Numbered from the stretch's first letter, positions 33,287 to 42,608 are shown. The stretch is DNA of 44,598 nucleotides from Bacteroides sp. UBA7333 (GCA_002471195.1 DKPN01000071.1:1-44598), one strand, 5' to 3'. Numbers and translations: made by a program. Notes: generated by a model from the letters alone, not told the origin.

Positions 33287-35875
33287 TTAGAAAACCATTA
33301 AAACCATAAATCTAATTCCCCATTTATTAATGTCAGGATTATTCCTATAGGTTATACGATGAACATATTCAACATGTAATAGTTTGAAAATGTTGTATAT
33401 TCCTACACTAGCTTCCATATAGGGAATGGACGGTTCCATCGTGAAACTTGTATATTTACCATCGCGCATTGGAAAAAGAAACAAATCGGAATTGTTATTT
33501 TTAAAAGGATTGTTTTTATCCGTCAATGTTCCCCACAAAGCTCTGAAGCGAAACATTTCTCTCCATTTTAATTTCTTAATAAGAGGTATTCTATTAAATA
33601 GTTTACCATTCATATCGTAAGAAATCGATAATGATGCAAATCGATCATTCAGAAACTCCATATTATTAATCAAGCAAAATGTTTCGCGTTGTGTAATATA
33701 GCTTAAATTGGCTTCTGGTAATAATAGGAGTGGAAATGGTACAGTATTCCATTCGATCCCTCCTTTTACACTAAAATCAATTTTGCCCCATGATGATGGT
33801 AACCACATACGTTTCCATACACTAGCTTCGGTCCGATTAAAATTATAATCACCTCCAAAGACCCCTTTAAAACCCGTCGTATGATTAATGGTAAAAATAG
33901 GGGCATCTAGTGAAACTGGTATTCTTCTTTGTTTTGAATTAACAAAAGATTCACCAGGTGCATAACGAAGTGTAATGCTAGCTTCGGCTGTAGTTATTGA
34001 GTGTAATGGCTTTTGATCAGGTAATGGCATTTTATCAATCGAATTGTTATTTCTCCAATATTGGAGACTGCCAGTTGGTTCATCCTCGCGATGTCGAAGC
34101 ATGGCCTTAAGACCAAATCCCGAATATGTTTCTAATTCATAATTAAACATGATATCGCGCATATATGACATTTGATCGACAGTTGTTGTTTTCCATGCTA
34201 AAAAGATATTGTCTTTATCAGTATATAAAAACTTATCCATTGGTGACATAACATCAAAACGATAGGTGGCAGAAATAAAATGTTTTGGATATTCCCATAT
34301 TACATAATCCCGTTTGTTGATAGAATAGGTTAGGGTACCACTATATTTCCAACGATGATCTTTGAATCCATAAGCGCCATATCCACTTACAAACCAATGC
34401 GGATTTAGGTTGGCTGTTGTCATTCCACTAACTCTTAGTCGCCATCCATCAACATAATTGTTGCTTACTACTGTATTGATTGGTCCGAAATCGAATTTAC
34501 TTTTTTTCTTTGGACCTGCTGTCTCAACAAAATTTTCAATTAATGCTTTTGCTCCAAATATTACATATTTAAATCCTGGAATTTGTTCTATTCTATTCAT
34601 GAATATGTCCATTGAATTTTCTGTCTTTGTCAATGGAATTTGTCGCATCTCTGCCCAATATTCATCACTTTTAGATAGCATATCTGTTTCTTTCATAACA
34701 TTCCCCTTAAAGCGAAAAAGCCTAGGCTCAATTGGATCGAATTTATAATTGCTATATTTCGTAAAACGTTGTACTTGGACACTACCGATCGATTTGACTA
34801 ATGATAAGTCAACAATCATATCATCATCTTTTAATACCCAGTTGCCATTCTCCAATTGTACATAATCTTGAATGATATTCATTTGATTTACAAAATTAAC
34901 ACCGGTATTTTTTGGTAAGTTCATGGTACAGCGTTTTACCGCATATGTAGAGTCTTTAATCACATACAAATGTCCCGTGAAACCAAAATCTTGTGAATTT
35001 TGCGGAACGAAAGTTAGATGAAAGCATGTGTCTTTATCCACCTTTATGGTATCCATTATATAATATTTATAAAATGAAATACCTTCTTTTGATATAGGAC
35101 TAGTAAAACGTCTTTGCAGTAATCTGATTTCGTCATCATAAATATTTATGTTAGCAAAGATATCCTTTAAGATCGTACTCATGATATCGCCCGAGGAGAA
35201 TAATTCATTAATTCCATTTGAATTCATTCCTTTGATGATGGTTTTTAAGCTTTCAGGATTTTTCCTATATATTGTTTGCGAAGCTGTTTCTTGTACTGAT
35301 ATAGGCAATATCAAAGTATTTGACGTCTCTGATATCTCAATTTGGTCTTTTAAAAACGAATATTTTTTATAGATGCCTTTGTCAAGTTGACTTGGAGTGA
35401 TCTCGTTTAAAGACATTTTCATCTTTTCATATTTGTCATATTGATAATAGTCATTCATTTCAAGTTCTTGATGTTTTTTATTATCAATCACTTTTTTCAT
35501 TAAATCGACTGCAGGGTTGTTTTTACGAGAATATTTCTCTTTTCGTGGTTTAACTACAACTTCTGACAAAAGTATATCATCAGTGCTTAATTTGACATTT
35601 AAAACATTTTGACCTGGAGTCAATTTAATGACTTTTGTTTTATATCCTATTGCTGAAAATGTCAATTCATTTGATCCTTTTCGGCTATCAATCTTATATT
35701 CTCCTTTTGCATTGGATACAGTACCTATATCTTTCCCTTCGTAATAAACAGATATGTACATTAAAGGCTCTTGAGTTAATGAATCGGTTATTATACCTCT
35801 TATTTGTGCCGATAGATTAATACTAGATATTAAGATCGTAAAAAATAACAATATTTTTATATATAGTTGTTTCAT
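33287..35875 (-). CDS. DUF5686 outer-membrane protein with carboxypeptidase-like regulatory domain
   Basis: An 862-residue exported protein. A signal peptide covers about residues 1-24 (ending NLSAQ). A carboxypeptidase-D regulatory-like beta-sandwich follows at 26-112 (ITDSLTQEPLMYISVYYEGKD). The remainder matches the DUF5686 pattern: a helical stretch around 115-175, then a strand-rich region with many aromatic residues that looks like an outer-membrane barrel and ends in GIRFMVLMVF. The plug region and TonB box of SusC proteins are missing. These proteins are widespread in Bacteroidetes and their function is unknown. It is the first gene of a minus-strand operon with rarA and the dehydrogenase. 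Confidence 0.85.
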   Translation of the reverse strand: MKQLYIKILLFFTILISSINLSAQIRGIITDSLTQEPLMYISVYYEGKDIGTVSNAKGEYKIDSRKGSNELTFSAIGYKTKVIKLTPGQNVLNVKLSTDDILLSEVVVKPRKEKYSRKNNPAVDLMKKVIDNKKHQELEMNDYYQYDKYEKMKMSLNEITPSQLDKGIYKKYSFLKDQIEISETSNTLILPISVQETASQTIYRKNPESLKTIIKGMNSNGINELFSSGDIMSTILKDIFANINIYDDEIRLLQRRFTSPISKEGISFYKYYIMDTIKVDKDTCFHLTFVPQNSQDFGFTGHLYVIKDSTYAVKRCTMNLPKNTGVNFVNQMNIIQDYVQLENGNWVLKDDDMIVDLSLVKSIGSVQVQRFTKYSNYKFDPIEPRLFRFKGNVMKETDMLSKSDEYWAEMRQIPLTKTENSMDIFMNRIEQIPGFKYVIFGAKALIENFVETAGPKKKSKFDFGPINTVVSNNYVDGWRLRVSGMTTANLNPHWFVSGYGAYGFKDHRWKYSGTLTYSINKRDYVIWEYPKHFISATYRFDVMSPMDKFLYTDKDNIFLAWKTTTVDQMSYMRDIMFNYELETYSGFGLKAMLRHREDEPTGSLQYWRNNNSIDKMPLPDQKPLHSITTAEASITLRYAPGESFVNSKQRRIPVSLDAPIFTINHTTGFKGVFGGDYNFNRTEASVWKRMWLPSSWGKIDFSVKGGIEWNTVPFPLLLLPEANLSYITQRETFCLINNMEFLNDRFASLSISYDMNGKLFNRIPLIKKLKWREMFRFRALWGTLTDKNNPFKNNNSDLFLFPMRDGKYTSFTMEPSIPYMEASVGIYNIFKLLHVEYVHRITYRNNPDINKWGIRFMVLMVF

Positions 35876-35897
35876 GTACTATTGAATGATAGAAAGA

Positions 35898-35905
35898 CAA
35901 AGTTA
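35898..35905 (-). promoter_or_regulatory. -7 element for the DUF5686-rarA-dehydrogenase operon
   Basis: TAACTTTG on the minus strand matches TAnnTTTG, 22 bp before the start codon. No -33 TTG was found at normal spacing. Confidence 0.45.
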
Positions 35906-35948
35906 ACAATAACTCTTAAATAGATAATAATTATAACTTTTTTTGTAT

Positions 35949-35956
35949 TACATTTG
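35949..35956 (+). promoter_or_regulatory. -7 element for the glycosyltransferase gene
   Basis: TACATTTG matches TAnnTTTG. Transcription would start near 35963, which lies downstream of the alternative TTG start at 35954 and so supports the ATG at 35981. Confidence 0.4.
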
Positions 35957-35980
35957 TCATTATCAACTGACCAAAAACAT

Positions 35981-36871
35981 ATGCTATCTATATTAATACC
36001 TACGTATAATGCCGATTGTATACCATTAATTTCGATGCTCTACATGCAAGCCAATAATCTAAATATCCCATTCGAAATAATACTAGCAGATGACGCTTCG
36101 AATAACAATTATAGGATAATAAACGCACAAATTAGCAAATGGAATAATTGTAGATATATACAGTTAGATAAAAATATTGGTCCTGCTTTAATCAGAAATT
36201 TTTTGGCAGACCAATCTCTTTATCCATATTTACTATTTCTTGATTCTGATGTATTGCCGATTGATAATGATTTCTTACATAAATACATTAATAATGCTAG
36301 TCCGAATAGTGCTATATGTGGTGGTTTTGTTTATAAACGCGATTCAATTCCTCAAAATGCTATTTTACGTTTTAAATATGGTATGTCTGTTGAAGAGCAA
36401 AGTTCTGAATCGCGTAGTAAACATCCATTTCATAGTTTTATTAGTATGAATTTTATGATCTGTAAAGAGGCATTTAATCGAGTGAGATTTAATGAAACAT
36501 TTCATTTAGGATATGAAGATACATTATTCGGTAAAGAGTTAGAACAAAAAAAAGTCGATATCATACATCTTGATAATCCGGTTTTTCATTGTGTAGAAGA
36601 GAGTAGTGAGCAATTCTTGTTAAAAATAGAACGTGCAGTTCGTAATCTCATAGGTCATGAAGATTCAATGCGATCCTATGTGAAATTACTTAAATGGCAT
36701 CATGTCGTAAAAAAGTTCGGGATGCAACCATTAGTAGCTTTCGTTTTTGATAAAACTTACAAATCTCTGCAATACAATTTAATAGGAAAACATCCTTCAC
36801 TTTATATTTTTGCTTTTTATAAATTAGGATATCTATGCTCAATATGTCATAAAAAACATCCTACTATTTAG
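35981..36871 (+). CDS. Family 2 glycosyltransferase
   Basis: A 296-residue GT-A fold glycosyltransferase. The ATG at 35981 opens with MLSILIPTYNAD, the standard GT2 start; a TTG nine codons upstream only adds non-conserved residues. Nucleotide-sugar motifs are ILADDAS near residues 36-42 and FLDSDVLP, the DxD-like metal site, near 86-93. The presumed catalytic acidic pair is in GYEDTLFG. No membrane segment is clear. It is probably involved in surface polysaccharide or glycolipid assembly; donor and acceptor are unknown. The gene stands alone, divergent from the DUF5686 operon and convergent with the wecB-like gene. Confidence 0.88.
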   Translation: MLSILIPTYNADCIPLISMLYMQANNLNIPFEIILADDASNNNYRIINAQISKWNNCRYIQLDKNIGPALIRNFLADQSLYPYLLFLDSDVLPIDNDFLHKYINNASPNSAICGGFVYKRDSIPQNAILRFKYGMSVEEQSSESRSKHPFHSFISMNFMICKEAFNRVRFNETFHLGYEDTLFGKELEQKKVDIIHLDNPVFHCVEESSEQFLLKIERAVRNLIGHEDSMRSYVKLLKWHHVVKKFGMQPLVAFVFDKTYKSLQYNLIGKHPSLYIFAFYKLGYLCSICHKKHPTI

Positions 36872-36893
36872 ATAATAGTAGGATGTTTTTTAT
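36849..36893. terminator. Bidirectional terminator overlapping the glycosyltransferase stop codon
   Basis: A perfect 20-bp stem, 36849-36868 with 36874-36893, and a 5-nt loop TAGAT that contains the stop codon TAG. The 3' arm ends in a T-run (six T residues). The left arm encodes the last residues of the glycosyltransferase. It also serves the convergent gene that ends 4 bp away. Confidence 0.85.
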
Positions 36894-36896
36894 ATG

Positions 36897-37979
36897 TTAA
36901 TCTAGAAGAATTTGTATGATACGTTCTGCAGTTCTACCATCCCAACGTTCAGGAAGTTCACCTTTTTTCCATTTATTATCTAACATTCGTTTCATTGCCT
37001 CTTTTAGAACTATAGGATCTTCGCCTACAAGTTCGTTTGTCCCCATTTTCCATGTTTCTGGATGTTCAGCATAATTATTGAGTGTAATGCAAGGTACTCC
37101 TAAGAAAGTTGTTTCTTCAGCCAAGTTTCCAGAATCAGTAATTACTCCTAGTGCATTGCTCATTAAATAACCAAAAGATAAATATCCTTGCGAAGGCAAT
37201 AAATGTAAATTCGCAGCATTAATATTCAACTTTAAAATAGCTTCTTTTACATAAGTATGTACAGGAACTACGATTGGCATTCCTTTTGATTCTTTAATAA
37301 CAGCCTCTAGTAATGTTTTCAATAGCAGGGGATTGCCGATTAACAATCTTCTATTAAGTGTTAATAAAAGATACTTTTTGCTTTCGAGATTTAATGTATC
37401 AAACCATATGGGTTTGATGAAACGATTACGATTGAAACGTATATTGTCGATCAGTATGTTTCCTACATGATAAACATGACCTTCTTCGGTACCGGTTTGA
37501 TTTAAATTACGATTAGCATTTGAACCAGCGGTAAATAAATAATCAGATAATCCATCGGTAATCATTCTATTAATTTCTTTAGGCATATTCAAATCGAAAG
37601 AACGTGTTCCTGCAACAAGATGGGCTACTTTTATGCCTTGTTTTTTAGCCACAATAGCACAGCTCATGGTAGCGGTTAAATCATCTATAACTAAAACCAA
37701 ATGTGCAGGATTATTCGTTAATTCTTTATCAAAAGCAATCATTATATTTGCCGCCAAAAGCGTAGCATTTGTTTCCGATACACCTAAATAAGCATGTGGT
37801 TTACACATATGCAAATCAGAGAAAAGTGATGGATCTATACTTGTATCCTCTTGACATCCGGTATAAACTAAGCGATAGCTAATATTTTTGCCTTGAGTCA
37901 TTGCGGTTTCAATAGCACGAACAATAGGTGCTAATTTCATAAAATTGGGACGAGCTCCCGCAACAATTGTAATTTTCAT
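36897..37979 (-). CDS. WecB-like UDP-GlcNAc 2-epimerase family protein with altered active site
   Basis: A 361-residue GT-B fold protein of the non-hydrolysing UDP-N-acetylglucosamine 2-epimerase family. The start at 37979 gives MKITIVAGARPNFMKLAP, the usual N-terminus; a longer frame from 38078 would overlap the divergent gene and was rejected. Arg10, Lys15 and Asp100 (VIDD) align with E. coli WecB Arg10, Lys15 and Asp95. Other key positions differ. The HVEAG motif reads HLVAG (Val122 for Glu117), PEE reads PKE (Lys134 for Glu131), and HRRE reads NRRL (Asn209 for His213). The nucleotide-binding VITDSGNLAEE is kept. It likely binds a UDP-sugar but may not epimerise it in the known way. No capsule or O-antigen genes flank it. 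Confidence 0.82.
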   Translation of the reverse strand: MKITIVAGARPNFMKLAPIVRAIETAMTQGKNISYRLVYTGCQEDTSIDPSLFSDLHMCKPHAYLGVSETNATLLAANIMIAFDKELTNNPAHLVLVIDDLTATMSCAIVAKKQGIKVAHLVAGTRSFDLNMPKEINRMITDGLSDYLFTAGSNANRNLNQTGTEEGHVYHVGNILIDNIRFNRNRFIKPIWFDTLNLESKKYLLLTLNRRLLIGNPLLLKTLLEAVIKESKGMPIVVPVHTYVKEAILKLNINAANLHLLPSQGYLSFGYLMSNALGVITDSGNLAEETTFLGVPCITLNNYAEHPETWKMGTNELVGEDPIVLKEAMKRMLDNKWKKGELPERWDGRTAERIIQILLD

Positions 37980-38003
37980 ATTCTTTATTATCTTTTCAAT
38001 CAA

Positions 38004-38011
38004 CAAAAATA
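38004..38011 (-). promoter_or_regulatory. -7 element for the wecB-like gene
   Basis: TATTTTTG on the minus strand fits TAnnTTTG and lies 24 bp before the start at 37979. It lies inside the longer reading frame, which further supports the shorter start. Confidence 0.45.
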
Positions 38012-38060
38012 CTCTTTCTAACGGAATAATTTGTTCCTTTGCATACAAAATAACATAGAG

Positions 38061-38687
38061 ATGCCTACATTCGTTCAAATTTTAGATTTTATCGGTACTT
38101 TTGCCTTTGCCATTAGTGGTATTAGATTAGCATCGGCCAAGCGTTTTGATTGGTTTGGTGCTTACGTAGTTGGTTTAGTTACTGCCATTGGTGGTGGTAC
38201 TATCCGTGATATTTTATTAGGAGCAACACCTGGTTGGATGACAAATCCTATATACTTAATTTGTACAGGTTTAGCATTATTGTGGGTTATATTTTTTGGT
38301 AAGCATCTGATACATCTTCATAATACGTTTTTTATTTTTGACAGCATTGGATTGGCTTTATTTACAGTTGTCGGAGTAGGGATGAGTTTGTCATTAGGTT
38401 ATCCGTTTTGGGTAGCTATTATAATGGGTAGTTTAACTGGTGCTGCAGGTGGTGTTATACGTGATGTGTTGATCAATGAAATACCACTTATATTCCGAAA
38501 AGAGATTTATGCTATGGCATGTGTTGTGGGAGGTATTTTTTATTGGATAACTTCACTTATAGGATTAGATGCCGTTTTGGTACAATTAATAAGTGGAGCC
38601 AGTGTATTTATAACTCGTATTTTGGCAGTAAAATACCATATATGTTTGCCGCAATTGAAAGGCGAAGATATAGAAGAAGAAGAATAA
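38061..38687 (+). CDS. TRIC/UPF0126-family cation channel
   Basis: A 208-residue membrane protein with about seven helices and an internal duplication: GGGTIRDILLGATP in the first half and GAAGGVIRDVLINEIP in the second. These twin GGxxRD motifs are the signature of UPF0126 (YicG), now linked to the trimeric intracellular cation channels. The ATG at 38061 begins MPTFVQILDFIGTFAFAISG, the conserved start; an in-frame upstream TTG (38031) would add ten unrelated residues. It probably conducts potassium or other small cations across the inner membrane. It is a single gene with its own terminator. Confidence 0.9.
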   Translation: MPTFVQILDFIGTFAFAISGIRLASAKRFDWFGAYVVGLVTAIGGGTIRDILLGATPGWMTNPIYLICTGLALLWVIFFGKHLIHLHNTFFIFDSIGLALFTVVGVGMSLSLGYPFWVAIIMGSLTGAAGGVIRDVLINEIPLIFRKEIYAMACVVGGIFYWITSLIGLDAVLVQLISGASVFITRILAVKYHICLPQLKGEDIEEEE

Positions 38688-38692
38688 AAAAT

Positions 38693-38727
38693 AAGCCTTT
38701 CTATCTGATTCACAGAGAGAAAGGCTT
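38693..38727 (+). terminator. Terminator of the TRIC channel gene
   Basis: A 15-bp stem, 38693-38707 with 38713-38727, with one A-G mismatch and a 5-nt loop. It begins 5 bp past the stop codon, and a short T-run follows. Confidence 0.75.
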
Positions 38728-38837
38728 TTCTATATGGATAAGGTTTTGTAAATTTGTATTTCGTAAAAACTTATAAATCAGCTATGTAGTAATGTAGCAG
38801 TTAGCAATAAAATCGGATAATCAAAATCTTTTAATTT

Positions 38838-41741
38838 TTAGAAGAGAGTCTCTTTTGTGTTAAACAATTTATTATTCGATAGTTTTATCACTTTCCCATA
38901 TTTTTTTAGATCCTCAATGTTGATATCTTTTGGATTGCCCATTACCCCGATAGCTATTGGTTTGTCTTTGATGTTTTGATTATAGTACTCCATGATATCG
39001 TCAAATGTTAATGATTCAATTTTTGGAACATTCTCAATCGCTGGATCTTGATCATATCCCATTCTTTTGTAATATTCTATTTGGTAAGCTTTATTTCTAA
39101 AATTTGGTTTAGAAGTTAATGCTTCTTGTTTCATATAGTCTTTGATATTATTCATTCGATCAGGGTTTTGAGGCATATTTCTCAATAAATCCATATATAG
39201 GTTAAGCGCCTCCACTGCTTTGTCGTTTTGTGTTCCTATTTGACCAACGAATGCAGTTGGATAATCAGGTAAACTAGGAGTTGAAATTGCACCATATGCT
39301 GTATATACCATAGAGCGTTTTTCGCGCAATTCATTCAATACAAGTCCGTTGAACCCACCCGAAAAGTATTGATAAAATCCATCTCTCAGCACATCTTCGT
39401 TTTTATTATAGTTTGCTGTTGGCATAAAGAAGAATATTTGCGCTTGTTCGGCATCGGTATTTGGTAAGAAGTAAACCGTATTTTCTGTTAATTCTGAAAA
39501 TGGTTTTATGTTGGGCGACTCAGATGGTTTTTCGTTTGCTACCAACGGCAAGTTGCTACTTAATATTGTAGATACTTCTTCGAAAGGAATACTACCCGTA
39601 TAATATATTTTTGCTTCATAATTTGCTGCGCGATTAATATCTCCTGTCAATGTTGAAATATTTAATTCATAGATAGCTTTGTCGGTCAATTCATTAATAT
39701 ATGACGAGTTATTGCCATATTGAATATATTCTTTTAAAGCATTTGCTAGTATTTGTACGTTGTCTTTACGTTGCATGCGCGATCCAAATATGCTATTTTT
39801 AAGACGATCTAATTGTTTATCGTCCAATTGTGGCATTAATACTTGTTTGGTTAGCAATTGGCATGCTTCAGGCAAATAATTTTCATAGCCTCTCATGATT
39901 ACTGTTAGATAATCGTCATCGGCCGATACATTACAGCTTACATTCAATTTACTAAGTTCTTTTTTTAATTCTTGCGGATTAAAATTACCCATAATTCCGG
40001 CATTACTCATTAAATCGGCTGCCAATCCCAAATTAGGATATTTAGTTTCGCCTGCTCCATATCTTATGACGAGAGAAAAAACGGGATTAATCTTATTTTG
40101 CGTATAGTATAAAGCCGATTTATCGTTCAATTTTTTAATTTGTACATCATCAAAATTCATGAAATCGGCTTCCGACTGACCGATTGGCAATGTTTTGAAC
40201 TGTTGCGCATATAGCGACTGTTCTCCACTTGGAACATCAATTGCTTTGTATCCAGGTTTTTGAACCTTTTCATTTTTATTGTTTACCTTACCTTTTTCGA
40301 TGTTCAAAACCATGTAATCGCTTCCCAAATATTGTTTTGCCACTCGTTTAATATCATCGTTGCTGGTATTGGCAATTATCTCCTTATAGTTTAAAACTTC
40401 ACCTAAATCCTTTTCATCTATAAATGCATTGAGTAGAGAATATGCTTTGCCTTGGTTAGACTCTAATGATACATCATAATCTCTGCATAAGCCTGATTTA
40501 ATGGCATCGATAATCCAATCTTCAAATTCTCCATCTACAATTTGCTGAATCGCTTTTTGTGCTTTTTTCTCAGCGCTTTTGTTCGACTCAAATCTCCTTT
40601 GTGCTTGGTCAAACAATGGCATAATTTGAATCATACATCTACCTTGATCTTTCATAGAATTTAAATAAGCATCGCCATATGTCAATTCTCCATCGATCGA
40701 TAGTTTATCCAAAGTTCCTGTTCCCGATCCATTTGATAGCAGCTCTAATGCAATCTTCAATGGTATTTCATCTTTATGTCCTTTAGGGATACCCGGATAT
40801 ACCAATGTTACCGAAGGTGAATTGCCAATCTTTGCAGTATGCTGTGTGCGTCCTTTAAACTCAATGTCGGTATATGTTTTTCTCTCTTTTACTTTATTGG
40901 GTGCTAATTTTCCGAAAGTCGAAGCAATTCTATTTTTAATTTGATCGGCTTTAATATTTCCAACAATGATTAATGCCATATTTTCTGGTACATACCAATC
41001 ATTATAAAAGTTGATCAATTCGCTTAATCGAGGATTTTTTAAGTGTTCACTTAAGCCGATGATTGATCTGCTATAGGGAGATCCTTCGAAGGCTTTGCTC
41101 ATAATAAATTCACGTTGGATATTTGAATTATTATCTTTACCTCTATTAAACTCTTCATATACAGTTTCTAATTCGGTTTGAAAAGTACGATAAACGGGAT
41201 TAATAAATCGTTGCGATGATATTTCCAACCATTTATTGATTTGATACGATGGGAAAGAGTTGTGATAGAAAGTCATATCAAAACCGGTAGCGGCATTTAG
41301 ACCTTTACCTCCCATACTTTCTATTAAATTCGAAAATTCATTTGAAACGCTTATTTTAGCGGCTGCAACAGTCAAGTCGTTAATTTCTTTATTGATTGCC
41401 TCTTTTTTGACAGGATCGGTTTCATTGGCCATTTCATCGTACTTTTGTATGATTTGTTTGTACAATGGTTCCTCTTCAGACCAGTTTAAGGCTCCGATCG
41501 TTTGGGTTCCTTTAAACATTACATGTTCTAAATAATGGGCCAAACCAGTATATTGATCAGGGTCATTTGCCGATCCTGTTCTAACACCCACCATTCCAAA
41601 TACATCCGATTGAGTATCATCTTCCCAAATAAATACACTGAGTCCATTTCTTAATTTAAAAGCTTTTAATTCTTGGCCATACGTTGGTATAACTAAGATT
41701 GAAGCTATAAATGCTAAAATTACCTTCTGAGTAAATTTCAT
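38838..41741 (-). CDS. M16-family zinc metallopeptidase (two-domain)
   Basis: A 967-residue exported peptidase of the pitrilysin/insulinase family. The start at 41741 (MKFTQKVILAFIASILVIPTYG) gives a clean signal peptide; 15 extra residues in a longer frame are not signal-like. The inverted zinc motif HYLEH is at 69-73: His69 and His73 bind zinc and Glu72 acts as base, and the downstream Glu lies in ELETVYEEFNRG. The second half is a non-catalytic M16-C repeat, with the usual LNELREKRSMVYTAYGAIS near 815-833. Both halves are on one chain, as in pitrilysin. It probably degrades peptides in the periplasm. It is monocistronic, with a -7 element upstream. Confidence 0.93.
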   Translation of the reverse strand: MKFTQKVILAFIASILVIPTYGQELKAFKLRNGLSVFIWEDDTQSDVFGMVGVRTGSANDPDQYTGLAHYLEHVMFKGTQTIGALNWSEEEPLYKQIIQKYDEMANETDPVKKEAINKEINDLTVAAAKISVSNEFSNLIESMGGKGLNAATGFDMTFYHNSFPSYQINKWLEISSQRFINPVYRTFQTELETVYEEFNRGKDNNSNIQREFIMSKAFEGSPYSRSIIGLSEHLKNPRLSELINFYNDWYVPENMALIIVGNIKADQIKNRIASTFGKLAPNKVKERKTYTDIEFKGRTQHTAKIGNSPSVTLVYPGIPKGHKDEIPLKIALELLSNGSGTGTLDKLSIDGELTYGDAYLNSMKDQGRCMIQIMPLFDQAQRRFESNKSAEKKAQKAIQQIVDGEFEDWIIDAIKSGLCRDYDVSLESNQGKAYSLLNAFIDEKDLGEVLNYKEIIANTSNDDIKRVAKQYLGSDYMVLNIEKGKVNNKNEKVQKPGYKAIDVPSGEQSLYAQQFKTLPIGQSEADFMNFDDVQIKKLNDKSALYYTQNKINPVFSLVIRYGAGETKYPNLGLAADLMSNAGIMGNFNPQELKKELSKLNVSCNVSADDDYLTVIMRGYENYLPEACQLLTKQVLMPQLDDKQLDRLKNSIFGSRMQRKDNVQILANALKEYIQYGNNSSYINELTDKAIYELNISTLTGDINRAANYEAKIYYTGSIPFEEVSTILSSNLPLVANEKPSESPNIKPFSELTENTVYFLPNTDAEQAQIFFFMPTANYNKNEDVLRDGFYQYFSGGFNGLVLNELREKRSMVYTAYGAISTPSLPDYPTAFVGQIGTQNDKAVEALNLYMDLLRNMPQNPDRMNNIKDYMKQEALTSKPNFRNKAYQIEYYKRMGYDQDPAIENVPKIESLTFDDIMEYYNQNIKDKPIAIGVMGNPKDINIEDLKKYGKVIKLSNNKLFNTKETLF

Positions 41742-41783
41742 AAAATTTAGTTTTATATAATAAGTTATTATAATATATGTATG

Positions 41784-41791
41784 CAAATGTA
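41784..41791 (-). promoter_or_regulatory. -7 element for the M16 peptidase gene
   Basis: TACATTTG on the minus strand matches TAnnTTTG, giving a leader of about 35 nt before the start at 41741. It overlaps the first bases of the longer frame, which argues against that frame being used. Confidence 0.45.
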
Positions 41792-41978
41792 TAATAAAAT
41801 CACAGTTTCATAAAAATAAAAATCAAAAAACACCTGATAATTATCAAAAATGACCTAATAATTATTATTTGATAGTTTATACCCATTTTTATAACTGAAT
41901 TGCCCCTATATAGATATTAAAATATAAATAAACTTGCATTGGCATTCAAACAATTATTAACAGTAATCAAAGAAGCGT

Positions 41979-42482
41979 ATGAAAAGTATAAGTTTTAAAA
42001 AAGATTTAATTGGAATACAAGACGAACTATTTCGCTTTGCTTATAAATTGACATCCAATCGTGAAGAAGCCAACGATTTATTGCAAGAAACTTCTCTTAA
42101 GGCACTTGATAATGAAGACAAGTACATGCCTGATACCAATTTTAAAGGATGGATGTATACCATCATGCGCAATATTTTTATTAATAACTATAGAAAAATA
42201 GTTAGAGATCAAACCTATGTTGATCAAACCGATAATTTATATCATTTAAGTTTACCTCAAGATTCTGGTTTTGATAGTACCGAAGGATCATACGATTTAA
42301 AAGAGATAAGAAGAGTTGTTTCATCTTTATCGAAGGAGTATCGTGTACCTTTTTCAATGCATGTTTCAGGATTTAAATACCGGGAAATTGCAGAACGTTT
42401 AAATTTACCATTGGGCACTGTTAAAAGCCGCATCTTTTTCACACGTCAAAAGTTGCAGCAAGAGTTAAAAGATTTTGTTTGA
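41979..42482 (+). CDS. ECF-type RNA polymerase sigma factor, no anti-sigma gene beside it
   Basis: A 167-residue sigma-70-family factor. Region 2 covers about 10-75 with the helix motifs ELFRFAYKLTSNREEANDLLQET and FKGWMYTIMRNIFINNYR. Region 4 covers about 105-160 and has the HTH FKYREIAERLNLPLGTVKSRIFFTRQKL. A linker of about 30 residues joins them; there is no C-terminal extension. No anti-sigma (FecR or RsiW-like) gene follows: the next feature is a terminator, then an unrelated carboxyltransferase. It is divergent from the M16 peptidase. It may be controlled by its own transcription or by a distant partner. No target promoter was identified. Confidence 0.92.
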   Translation: MKSISFKKDLIGIQDELFRFAYKLTSNREEANDLLQETSLKALDNEDKYMPDTNFKGWMYTIMRNIFINNYRKIVRDQTYVDQTDNLYHLSLPQDSGFDSTEGSYDLKEIRRVVSSLSKEYRVPFSMHVSGFKYREIAERLNLPLGTVKSRIFFTRQKLQQELKDFV

Positions 42483-42577
42483 TTGTTATAAAATATGTGA
42501 TATTTTAATTTGTTACTTATCTATTTAAATATCTTATAAAAATATAATAACAAAGCCTTAATATAATCAAAGTGTAA

Positions 42578-42608
42578 GGGGTGTAGTGTTGTTGAAACAT
42601 TACGCCCC
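42578..42608 (+). terminator. Terminator of the ECF sigma gene
   Basis: A 13-bp stem, 42578-42590 with 42596-42608, and a 5-nt loop. Two pairs are G-U when read from the plus strand. An outer AAGT/ACTT pairing extends the stem around a bulge, and T-rich sequence follows. Confidence 0.65.

Noticed and set aside
37980..38078. N-terminal extension of the WecB-like protein
   Set aside because: It would overlap the divergent TRIC gene and cover a -7 promoter element; the family start MKITIVAGARPN is at 37979.
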